From the NCBI GenBank assembly GCA_027310305.1, contig DAIDBD010000057.1:1-32233 (forward strand): a stretch of 32,233 nucleotides of DNA. Reading direction: 5' to 3'. The first letter of the stretch is position 1, and each line of letters begins with the position of its first letter. The position numbers and the translations under genes are program-made. Under the pieces are notes generated by a model, which saw nothing but the letters and a program-made list of their open reading frames with translations, was not told the DNA's origin and ran no database searches. Below are positions 8,484-15,636 of this stretch, piece after piece. This stretch comes from Herminiimonas sp. Its GTDB lineage: Bacteria; Pseudomonadota; Gammaproteobacteria; Burkholderiales; Burkholderiaceae_D.

Positions 8484-8519
8484 TTGCGGCATAATCTCAA
8501 ACACTGCTGAATTGATTCG

Positions 8520-9095
8520 ATGACGATGAAAGCCAAATCCGAAGCTGCCGGCCCGCATCCCTCTCCGAAGCAGGAGTTTGAACAGGTACAGGCACTTGCC
8601 GAAGCGCAACTGCGCAACGCATCGCTGCGCATCACAATTGCCCGAGTCAATGTGCTGGCGGCATTGCTCAGTGCACGCTGCGCCTGTTCGCACCAGGACA
8701 TGCAGGATATATTCACCGACATGGACCGCGTCACCCTGTATCGCGCGCTTGATTGCCTGACCGATGCCGGACTGGCGCACAAGATCGCCGGCGACGACCG
8801 CGTTTTTCGCTACAGCGCTGGAACCGACCATGTTGAACAGGGCGGCAGCGTGGATGCCGGCCATCACGCGACGCAACACCAGCACGGGCACTTCAAATGC
8901 ACCCGCTGCGCCAAGGTATTTTGCCTCGACGGCGATGCGGCGCTGACAACGGACACGCTGTCGGAATCGGCCAGGCATCAATCGACATTGCGCCGGCAAT
9001 TGCAAAGCGCGCTGCAACAAACCCTTGGCAAGGGCTTTCAGAGCCACGATATTCAATTGACCATTAAAGGATGGTGCGCCGATTGCGCACATTGA
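8520..9095 (+). CDS. Fur-family metalloregulator, probably Zur-like
   Basis: 191 residues, longer than most Fur proteins (about 140-160) because of an N-terminal extension of ~35 residues and a loop at about 100-122. The winged-helix region spans about 35-98 (ITIARVNVLAALL, then RVTLYRALDCLTDAGLAHKI). The dimerisation domain starts HQHGHFKCTRC and has two CxxC pairs (Cys127/Cys130 and Cys186/Cys189) that should hold a structural zinc. The inserted loop is His-rich (GHHATQHQHGH). The gene lies 29 nt before a COG0523/CobW GTPase, a family often controlled by Zur, which is why zinc is favoured over iron. Metal identity is unproven. ATG 8526 is an alternative start. Confidence 0.85.
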   Translation: MTMKAKSEAAGPHPSPKQEFEQVQALAEAQLRNASLRITIARVNVLAALLSARCACSHQDMQDIFTDMDRVTLYRALDCLTDAGLAHKIAGDDRVFRYSAGTDHVEQGGSVDAGHHATQHQHGHFKCTRCAKVFCLDGDAALTTDTLSESARHQSTLRRQLQSALQQTLGKGFQSHDIQLTIKGWCADCAH

Positions 9096-9124
9096 CTCGC
9101 TGTTATTCTCGTTATTACTAATCC

Positions 9125-10159
9125 ATGGCACTGATTCCCACCACCATCCTGACCGGCTTTCTCGGTGCCGGCAAGACCACGCTGCTCAACCGCATTCTGC
9201 AAGAGCAGCACGGCCATAAGATTGCCGTGATCGAAAACGAATTCGGCCAAGAGAATATCGACAACGAGATTCTGGTGCAGGACAGCACCGAGCAAATCGT
9301 CGAAATGAACAACGGCTGCATTTGCTGCACCGTGCGCGGCGATCTGATTACCGCCCTCACGTCGCTGTCGCAGAAACGCAACACCGGCGAACTGCATTTC
9401 GACCGGGTCATCATCGAAACCACCGGACTGGCCAATCCGGGTCCGGTGGCGCAGACATTTTTCATGGATGAAGAAGTCGCGATGCATTATCTGCTCGATG
9501 CCATCGTCACCGTGGTCGATGCCCGGCACGCGATGCAACAGCTCGATGAGCATGAAGAAGCGCAGCGCCAGGCGGGCTTCGCCGACAAGATGCTGCTGTC
9601 GAAAACCGACCTGGTCGGCGTCGGCGAAGTCGATCGCCTGATTGCACGCCTGAAGCGCATCAATCCGCGCGCGCCGATCGGCAAAGTCGATTTCGGCCGT
9701 GCGCCGATTGCCGAGATACTCGATATTCGCGGCTTCAACCTGAATGAAAAACTGGAAATCGATCCGGCGTTCCTGGCGGCGCAAGCGCATGAACACGAGC
9801 ATTCGGATCACGATTGCGCCGAGCATTGCGAACACGATCATGCCCACGGCGGCGGCCATTCCGACGATATCGCCGCATTCGTTTTCAAGAGCCCGCGGCC
9901 ATTCGACAGCGCCAGGCTGGATGAATTCCTGGGCGGGCTGGTGCAAGTTTACGGGCCGCGCATGCTGCGCTATAAAGGCGTGCTATTGATGGATGGCGCG
10001 GACCGCAAAGTCGTATTTCAGGGCGTGCACCAGATGATGGGGACCGATATCGGCGGCAAATGGGCAGATGATGAAATACGCGGCAGCAAAATGGTCTTTA
10101 TCGGCAAGAATCTGCCGGAAGACATTTTTATTCGCGGACTGGAACAATGTTTGGTATAA
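9125..10159 (+). CDS. CobW/COG0523-family GTPase, putative zinc metallochaperone
   Basis: 344 residues. It has the P-loop GFLGAGKTT (11-19), the metal-binding GCICC motif (Cys65, Cys67, Cys68) diagnostic of the COG0523 family, the Walker B-like IIETTGLANP and the G4-type SKTD (159-162). A His/Asp/Cys-rich linker (about 222-245, HEHEHSDHD ... HCEHDHAHGGGH) joins the GTPase to the C-terminal CobW domain, which ends in FIGKNLPEDIF. Members act in the cytoplasm, delivering metal (zinc for ZNG1/ZigA/YeiR types) to client enzymes under limitation. Position directly after a Fur/Zur-type gene makes zinc the most likely cargo. CobW of cobalamin synthesis is unlikely because no cob genes are near. Confidence 0.92.
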   Translation: MALIPTTILTGFLGAGKTTLLNRILQEQHGHKIAVIENEFGQENIDNEILVQDSTEQIVEMNNGCICCTVRGDLITALTSLSQKRNTGELHFDRVIIETTGLANPGPVAQTFFMDEEVAMHYLLDAIVTVVDARHAMQQLDEHEEAQRQAGFADKMLLSKTDLVGVGEVDRLIARLKRINPRAPIGKVDFGRAPIAEILDIRGFNLNEKLEIDPAFLAAQAHEHEHSDHDCAEHCEHDHAHGGGHSDDIAAFVFKSPRPFDSARLDEFLGGLVQVYGPRMLRYKGVLLMDGADRKVVFQGVHQMMGTDIGGKWADDEIRGSKMVFIGKNLPEDIFIRGLEQCLV

Positions 10160-10269
10160 ACTATTGTGGTTTTACGCTAGGGAGGGCGCCAAACGAGACG
10201 CGGGGCAGTGGAATCGCACGCGGCGCTTGATGAAGTCAGTGCGTTGAGCAGTTCATGAGGATAGGAAAT

Positions 10270-11148
10270 ATGAACGCAACCGTTACAAAGTCCGCCAAGA
10301 AAAGCGCCGTCGCCAAAAACCCAGGCAAACCAACAGCAGTCAAGCCAATTGCCAAGGCTAAAACCAAGCCGGCCAAGGCAGCATTGAAGAGCAGCGCGAA
10401 ACCGGCGGCCAAATCCGCTCCGGCTTCAGTGACAGCAAAAAAAGCGGCATCTGTTGCAAAAAAAACCGTCGCGGCAAAGAATGGGTTGCAACCATCCGCC
10501 AACACAGCGGCGAATGAAAGACGAATTGCCAAACCGACAGTCGCCGCGTCAGCTAAAATCGCGTCGCCTGTCGTAAATATGGCGGCGAATGCCGCTGGAG
10601 CGAGGCAATCTGGCGCAACTATGAGCAGTAACAAAGTAGCCGCCGGATTAGCAGATAAAATTGAAAAAACCGTAGTTTTGAAAGTACGCGAAGTGGCAAC
10701 TAAAACAATGAAATCGAACCCGGTCGTCGTCACCGACGGCACTCTGCTCTCCGAATCGCAAATCCTCAAGATGAGCGAAAAGGATTACATGAACGCCGCG
10801 CAATTGGCCTTTTTCAAAGCGCGCTTGCAGCAGCTTGAAAAAGATTTGCTGAAGAATGCCGGCGAGACGACCGAGCATCTGCGCGAAACCGTGCTGGTGC
10901 CCGATCCGGCCGACCGTGCAACGATCGAAGAAGAACACGCTCTCGAATTGCGCACCCGCGATCGCGAACGCAAGCTGCTGAAAAAAGTGCAGCAGTCGAT
11001 CGCCAGCATCGATTCCGGCGATTACGGCTGGTGCGAAGAGACCGGCGAACCCATCGGCATTCCGCGCCTGCTGGCACGGCCGACCGCCACGCTGTCGCTC
11101 GAAGCGCAGCAGCGTCGCGAACTCAAGCAAAAGCTGTACGGCGACTGA
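10270..11148 (+). CDS. dksA: DksA/TraR-type RNA polymerase-binding regulator with a long basic N-terminal extension
   Basis: 292 residues, about twice the usual DksA length (~150). The last ~140 residues are a DksA body: a coiled coil carrying the tip Asp motif DPADRATIEEE, then the C-terminal globular region YGWCEETGEPIGIPRLLARPTA. Only the first of the four zinc cysteines remains; the others are Thr, Ser and Ala (CEET ... LSLEAQ), as in reduced-cysteine DksA paralogues. The first ~130 residues are rich in Lys, Ala, Pro and Ser, like histone-H1-type bacterial proteins. ATG 10270 is preferred over ATG 10255 because GAGGA lies 8 nt upstream. DksA works with ppGpp to adjust transcription initiation, including rRNA genes. 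Confidence 0.92.
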   Translation: MNATVTKSAKKSAVAKNPGKPTAVKPIAKAKTKPAKAALKSSAKPAAKSAPASVTAKKAASVAKKTVAAKNGLQPSANTAANERRIAKPTVAASAKIASPVVNMAANAAGARQSGATMSSNKVAAGLADKIEKTVVLKVREVATKTMKSNPVVVTDGTLLSESQILKMSEKDYMNAAQLAFFKARLQQLEKDLLKNAGETTEHLRETVLVPDPADRATIEEEHALELRTRDRERKLLKKVQQSIASIDSGDYGWCEETGEPIGIPRLLARPTATLSLEAQQRRELKQKLYGD

Positions 11149-11694
11149 TCTCATCCCGGCTGCGGCCCGGAGCATTCAGCGTTGAAAGACGATCCGATGG
11201 GACTTCATCGCCGCCTGACGGATGAAACATCGGCTCCGGCAAAATAAATTTTTCCTCGGCGCGATCCTTCCATCTCTCTGCTCCATCAATCCGGTTTGCC
11301 ATCACTGCGGTGCTGATGGCGGCTGCGCTGCATGTTCGAGGTGCCGGGTTCCTGCCGTTGCAGCCGGCAACCTGTTTTGGTTTTGGTATCAATTTCAAGC
11401 AAGGATCGCGGCGCGCCGATGTCGCCTGGGTGCATGCGCTGCGGCAGGAACGCCTGGCTGCATCCGGGTCGACATCGACCTCCAGAAACCGCCGCCACGG
11501 TCCGAACGGGATTTCATTGCCGGCATGCGCGCCAGATGTTGGTAAATCTTTCAAACAAAATACAACATCGCTTGTTAAAGCAAGGCGGTATGCGTGTGTA
11601 ATTAAACGTAGATGCCTTGGAGCACCTTTATGGCGTTATAATTTCCTGCCATCCCTTTGCCGGGATGCATTAACGAATTAACAACAGGAAAATC
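11149..11694. other. Long intergenic region without a convincing gene
   Basis: About 545 bases separate dksA from the STAS gene. Several short open frames occur (for example plus 11222-11545 and minus 11123-11554), but none shows a recognisable domain or good ribosome site, and they overlap in different frames. A perfect TATAAT lies at 11637-11642 with only poor -35 candidates. A small hairpin, CATCCC (11650-11655) with GGGATG (11662-11667), sits in the presumed leader of the STAS gene. A decayed gene cannot be ruled out. Confidence 0.5.
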
Positions 11695-13104
11695 GTGGCA
11701 ATTTTCGGGCTCTTCGGCAAGAAAGACAATTCGCCGGCAACATCGCCGACGGGCAAGGATGCTTCACGCGCAAAGCGCACTGAAGGCAATGCCCGTGTCG
11801 ATCCGGGTGCGGATAAAACCGAGCGTTCGCAGCAGGCGCAGCGCAATGTCGCCCGCGCGACAGCGACTGCAAAAAAAATAGACGCCATCGAATCCGAAAT
11901 GTCGTCCGAATTCAGCCCGAGCCAGGCGGCCAACAGCATAATGCCTGCGCCGCAGCGGCCGGCGCCGGCCGCCGGTAAATCGAAACCCGGCAAGGGCCAG
12001 CAACAACTTCCCGCATCATTTGAAGCCACTTTACCGACGATGGGAATGAGTACTGAATTCCTGTTGGGCGAAGAGGGAAAACCGGGCGGAATAGAAGTCG
12101 CCGGTTCCGAAACCACGCAAGTCCTCGAAGAGGCAGCGATCCTGTTTGCAAACGGCCAGATCGAAATGGTCGAACAAATGTTGCAAGGCGCAATTCACGA
12201 AGACGCTGCCAATACCGGTTCCAGAACCGCCTGGTGGATGCTGTTCGACTTGTATCAGATTAACGGCAAGCAGCAGCAATTCGACAATTTATCGATCGAA
12301 TATGCCAGCAAGTTCGAGACCTCCCCGCCCGCATGGATCCAGTCCAGCCAGCTTGAAGCGCAAGCGGCTCCGGCGGTACGCACAGGCGCAACGCCGACGG
12401 TTCCTTTCTCGGGAAGGCTTGACGGCAATATCGTAAAACTTCTTGAACGCGCCCAGAAGCTGGGTGAAAACACGCGCGTGCTGCGGCTGGAATTTTCCCG
12501 TGTCACCGAAGTCGATCCGGTCGGCTGCGGTCTTTTGCTGCGCATACTGAAAAAACTGCAAAGCTCGGAACATGATCTGATCCTGGTCGGCGCGCCGGAA
12601 CTGGCAAACAAGATCCGTTCGATCCTGCAAATCGGGCGGCGCGATGAAACCGAAGCGCCCTGGCTGTTGCTGCTTGAAATTCTGCGGCTGCTGAACAGCG
12701 AAAAGGAATTCGAAGAAGCCAGCATCGATTACTGCATCACGTTCGAAGTATCGCCGCCCGCCTTTGTCGCTCCGAAAAACAAGGTGACGACGGCAGCGGA
12801 AGAAAACGGCACGGTCGATATGGCGTCCGACTGCTTCATGATGCCTCACATCATCGAAGGCAAAACAGACCAGTTGATCAGTGCAATTACCGTTTTTGCG
12901 ACAGACCATAATCCGGCGGTTCTCGATTGTGCGCGGTTGAACCGGGTGGATTTCAGCGCTGCGGGACAATTGCTCAGCAGCCTGGCGCCGTTAAGCGGCA
13001 ACGGCAAAGCTATCGAATTGCATAATGTCAATCATCTCATTACCGCCCTGTTCAACGTGATGGGATTGAAAGACATCGTCCGCATCCTGCCGCGCAAGCT
13101 CTAA
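11695..13104 (+). CDS. Protein with two STAS domains and a duplicated helical motif
   Basis: 469 residues from a GTG start at 11695 with AGGA upstream. Residues 1-110 are low-complexity, rich in Ala, Lys, Pro and Gln. Two STAS-like segments follow at roughly 235-315 (hydrophobic strands VLRLEFSRVTEVDPVGCGLLL and LILVGA) and 385-465 (PAVLDCARLNRVDFSAAGQLL, KAIELHNVN). Each is linked to a similar motif, SIEYASKFETSPPAW (200-214) and SIDYCITFEVSPPAF (343-357), which suggests an internal duplication. STAS domains mediate regulatory protein contacts and bind nucleotides or lipids. The protein has no transporter or kinase part, so its partner is unknown. It precedes hslVU by 129 bp, but a separate heat-shock promoter lies between them. 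Confidence 0.8.
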   Translation: MAIFGLFGKKDNSPATSPTGKDASRAKRTEGNARVDPGADKTERSQQAQRNVARATATAKKIDAIESEMSSEFSPSQAANSIMPAPQRPAPAAGKSKPGKGQQQLPASFEATLPTMGMSTEFLLGEEGKPGGIEVAGSETTQVLEEAAILFANGQIEMVEQMLQGAIHEDAANTGSRTAWWMLFDLYQINGKQQQFDNLSIEYASKFETSPPAWIQSSQLEAQAAPAVRTGATPTVPFSGRLDGNIVKLLERAQKLGENTRVLRLEFSRVTEVDPVGCGLLLRILKKLQSSEHDLILVGAPELANKIRSILQIGRRDETEAPWLLLLEILRLLNSEKEFEEASIDYCITFEVSPPAFVAPKNKVTTAAEENGTVDMASDCFMMPHIIEGKTDQLISAITVFATDHNPAVLDCARLNRVDFSAAGQLLSSLAPLSGNGKAIELHNVNHLITALFNVMGLKDIVRILPRKL

Positions 13105-13133
13105 CGCCGCCTCCGATTCGCATCACGGGACGC

Positions 13134-13161
13134 CTTGCAATCGGGCCGCCCATCCCCATTT
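13134..13161 (+). promoter_or_regulatory. Sigma-32 (heat-shock) promoter of hslVU
   Basis: CTTGCAA (13134-13140), a 13-nt spacer, then CCCCATTT (13154-13161). The sigma-32 consensus is CTTGAAA, 11-16 nt, CCCCATNT, so only one -35 base differs. It lies about 70 nt before the hslV ATG, and hslVU is a classical heat-shock operon, so the assignment is strong for a sequence-only call. Confidence 0.8.
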
Positions 13162-13169
13162 CTGAATTC

Positions 13170-13182
13170 GTTACCCCGTAAC
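13170..13182 (+). other. Small hairpin at the predicted 5' end of the hslVU transcript
   Basis: GTTAC-CCC-GTAAC, a 5-bp stem with a 3-nt loop, begins about 8 nt after the sigma-32 -10 element, close to the expected transcript start. A 5' stem-loop stabilises the E. coli hslVU mRNA; a similar role here is inferred only. Confidence 0.3.
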
Positions 13183-13233
13183 ATCGTTACACCTTCCGCG
13201 GCATGATCGTGCCGTGTCATTTCAGGGGCAGAT

Positions 13234-13770
13234 ATGGAACAGTTTCACGGCACCACCATTTTATCGGTGCGACGCGGCAACATCGTCGCGCTCGGCGGCG
13301 ACGGTCAGGTCACGCTCGGCAATATCGTCATGAAAGGCACCGCGCGCAAGGTGCGCAAGCTATATCAAGGCAAGGTGCTGGCGGGATTTGCCGGCGGCAC
13401 GGCGGACGCCTTCACTCTGCTCGAACGCTTCGAAGCCAAGCTCGAAAAACATCAGGGCAACCTGATGCGTGCGTCGGTCGAACTGGCCAAGGACTGGCGC
13501 ACCGATCGCATGTTGCGGCGACTGGAAGCCATGCTGCTGGTGGCCGATCATGAATCGACGCTGATCATCACCGGCAACGGCGATGTGCTGGAACCGGCGG
13601 ACGGCATCGGCGCGATCGGCTCCGGCGGCGCATTTGCGCAGTCGGCAGCAAAAGCGCTGCAGGAAAATACCGAATTATCGCCGCTCGATATTGTCAAAAA
13701 ATCGCTGACGATCGCCGGCGAATTATGCATCTATACCAACCTGTCGCACACGATTGAAACCTTGGAATAG
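13234..13770 (+). CDS. hslV: HslV, peptidase subunit of the HslUV protease
   Basis: 178 residues. HslV is the proteasome-like dodecameric threonine peptidase that degrades unfolded and regulatory proteins with HslU. The precursor begins [15 protein letters not shown]. By family comparison the catalytic Thr is Thr7, exposed after removal of the first six residues. [19 protein letters not shown] is the typical central block. A good ribosome site (AGGGG) precedes ATG 13234. It is followed by hslU after 33 nt, and both lie behind the sigma-32 promoter. Confidence 0.98.
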   Translation: MEQFHGTTILSVRRGNIVALGGDGQVTLGNIVMKGTARKVRKLYQGKVLAGFAGGTADAFTLLERFEAKLEKHQGNLMRASVELAKDWRTDRMLRRLEAMLLVADHESTLIITGNGDVLEPADGIGAIGSGGAFAQSAAKALQENTELSPLDIVKKSLTIAGELCIYTNLSHTIETLE

Positions 13771-13803
13771 CATGCATTCCATAACGTCTCACGAAAAAAC
13801 ATC

Positions 13804-15150
13804 ATGAATATGACTCCGCAAGAGATTGTCTCCGAACTCGACAAGCATGTGGTCGGCCAGGGGCGCGCCAAGCGCGCGGTCGCGATTGCGTTGCGCAACC
13901 GCTGGCGCCGTCAGCAAGTGGAAGAGCCGCTGCGCCACGAAATTACACCGAAGAACATTTTGATGATCGGCCCGACCGGCGTCGGCAAAACCGAAATCGC
14001 ACGCCGCCTGGCCAGGCTGGCCGATGCGCCGTTCATCAAGATCGAAGCCACCAAGTTCACCGAAGTCGGCTACGTCGGTCGCGACGTGGACACCATCATT
14101 CGCGATTTGATCGATATCGGCATCAAGCAAACGCGCGAGTTTGAAATGCGCAAGGTGCGCGCCCGCGCCGAAGACGCCGCGGAAGACCGGGTGATCGATA
14201 TCCTGGTGCCGCCGGCCCGCGATTTCGGGTTCAGCTCAACCCCGCACACGCATGAAGACACGGCGCATTCAGGCAATGCTGCGCGCCAGACATTTCGCAA
14301 GCGCTTGCGCGAAGGTGTGCTGGATGATCGTGAAATCGAGATCGAACTGGCCGAAACCGGGCCGCAAATGGAAATCATGGCGCCGCCCGGCATGGAAGAA
14401 ATGACCGAACAGATCAAGTCGATGTTTTCCGGCATCGGCGGCGGGCGCAAGAAATCGCGCAAGATCAAGATCAGGGAAGCGTTGAAATTGCTGACCGAGG
14501 AAGAAGCCGCCAAACTGGTCAACGAAGACGAACTGAAGCAGAAAGCGATTGCCAATGTCGAGCAGAACGGCATTGTCTTCCTCGATGAAATCGACAAGAT
14601 CGCCTCGCGTTCGGAAGTCGGCGGCGCCGATGTATCGCGCGCCGGCGTGCAACGCGATTTGCTGCCGCTGGTCGAAGGCACCACCGTCAATACCAAGTAC
14701 GGCATGATCAAGACCGATCACATCCTGTTCATCGCGTCGGGCGCATTTCATCTGGCAAAGCCATCCGACCTGATTCCGGAATTGCAGGGGCGGCTTCCGA
14801 TTCGCGTCGAACTCGACTCGCTGTCGATCGCCGATTTCGAACGGATTCTGACCGGCACCGATGCCTGTCTGACCAGGCAATACGAAGCGTTGCTGGCCAC
14901 CGAAGGCGTAAAGATCGAATTTGCCCGGGACGGTATCCAGCGTCTGGCGGAAATCGCGTTTTCAGTCAATGAAAAAACCGAAAACATCGGCGCCAGGCGC
15001 TTGTACACGGTGATGGAAAAGCTGCTGGAGGAAATGTCGTTTTCAGCCGGCGAAAAATCCGGCCAGACCATCGCAATCGATGCGGCTTATGTAGACCAGC
15101 GGCTCGGTGCATTGGCCGTGGATGACGATTTGTCGCGCTACGTTTTGTAA
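13804..15150 (+). CDS. hslU: HslU, AAA+ ATPase subunit of the HslUV protease
   Basis: 448 residues, normal for HslU. It unfolds substrates with ATP and passes them into HslV. Walker A is GPTGVGKT (56-63), the substrate-gripping pore loop is GYVGRD (89-94) and Walker B is VFLDE (258-262). The I-domain lies between about 110 and 245. The C-terminal DLSRYVL tail is the segment that inserts into HslV to activate it. Starts at 13804 and 13810 are both possible (MNM). A large inverted repeat follows the stop. Confidence 0.98.
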   Translation: MNMTPQEIVSELDKHVVGQGRAKRAVAIALRNRWRRQQVEEPLRHEITPKNILMIGPTGVGKTEIARRLARLADAPFIKIEATKFTEVGYVGRDVDTIIRDLIDIGIKQTREFEMRKVRARAEDAAEDRVIDILVPPARDFGFSSTPHTHEDTAHSGNAARQTFRKRLREGVLDDREIEIELAETGPQMEIMAPPGMEEMTEQIKSMFSGIGGGRKKSRKIKIREALKLLTEEEAAKLVNEDELKQKAIANVEQNGIVFLDEIDKIASRSEVGGADVSRAGVQRDLLPLVEGTTVNTKYGMIKTDHILFIASGAFHLAKPSDLIPELQGRLPIRVELDSLSIADFERILTGTDACLTRQYEALLATEGVKIEFARDGIQRLAEIAFSVNEKTENIGARRLYTVMEKLLEEMSFSAGEKSGQTIAIDAAYVDQRLGALAVDDDLSRYVL

Positions 15151-15200
15151 TCGATCGCGCGTAATGCAGGTTTGCGGGCCCGCATTACGCGCGACAAAAC
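15142..15200 (+). terminator. Long perfect inverted repeat after hslU, probable terminator
   Basis: A 13-bp perfect stem, TCGCGCGTAATGC (15155-15167) with GCATTACGCGCGA (15182-15194), encloses a 14-nt loop. GTTTTGT (15142-15148) and ACAAAAC (15194-15200) can extend it across a bulge. No U-tract follows on the plus strand, so it may act as a mRNA 3'-end stabiliser or a bound site instead of a simple terminator. Confidence 0.55.
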
Positions 15201-15206
15201 ACCGTC

Positions 15207-15431
15207 ATGGCTAACAAGGCGCTCGCAACACGGCAAAAACTCCGGCTTCGGACCGAACCGGCTGCGCACCCCCTCCGCTCGCCTCAAAAAAGCCTGAAGC
15301 CGCGCAATCCGATTGCGGTTGCCGCCAAACAGCGTGTGGCGGGATCACATCAAAAAACCAATTCCGCCAAGCGGCAAGCGGCGAAACGCACGCTGAAAAA
15401 AATTCTCGGCGATCCGCCGGCGGACCGCTAG
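15207..15431 (+). CDS. Small basic hypothetical protein (doubtful)
   Basis: A 74-codon open frame rich in Lys, Arg, Ala and Pro, with no recognised domain, signal peptide or membrane segment. Its composition recalls basic nucleic-acid-binding proteins, but low complexity makes that weak. The ribosome site is poor, and the ATG lies only 7 nt after the large inverted repeat. If expressed, it would most likely be read through from hslU. It could be a chance frame in GC-rich DNA. Confidence 0.3.
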   Translation: MANKALATRQKLRLRTEPAAHPLRSPQKSLKPRNPIAVAAKQRVAGSHQKTNSAKRQAAKRTLKKILGDPPADR

Positions 15432-15636
15432 TGGTGTGCTCCGGGAAATCGACCGCCGTGCCGCGATGCCGCGCAAGGGAAGCGAGAGCATGGCGCGGGA
15501 GTGCAGGTGGAAGGCGGGTGACTTGAGCGCATGACAAGCCGAATCCTGGTGCCATGCAAGACATACCCGGTTATACTTTTGGTTTTGTCAAGTTTTATTA
15601 AAGTTCCCCGCAGAAAGAGCAGCATGGATAAACCAA

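Noticed and set aside
9053-9946. 297-codon minus-strand frame opposite the CobW gene
   Set aside because: No domain visible; the plus strand encodes the complete GTPase with all motifs.
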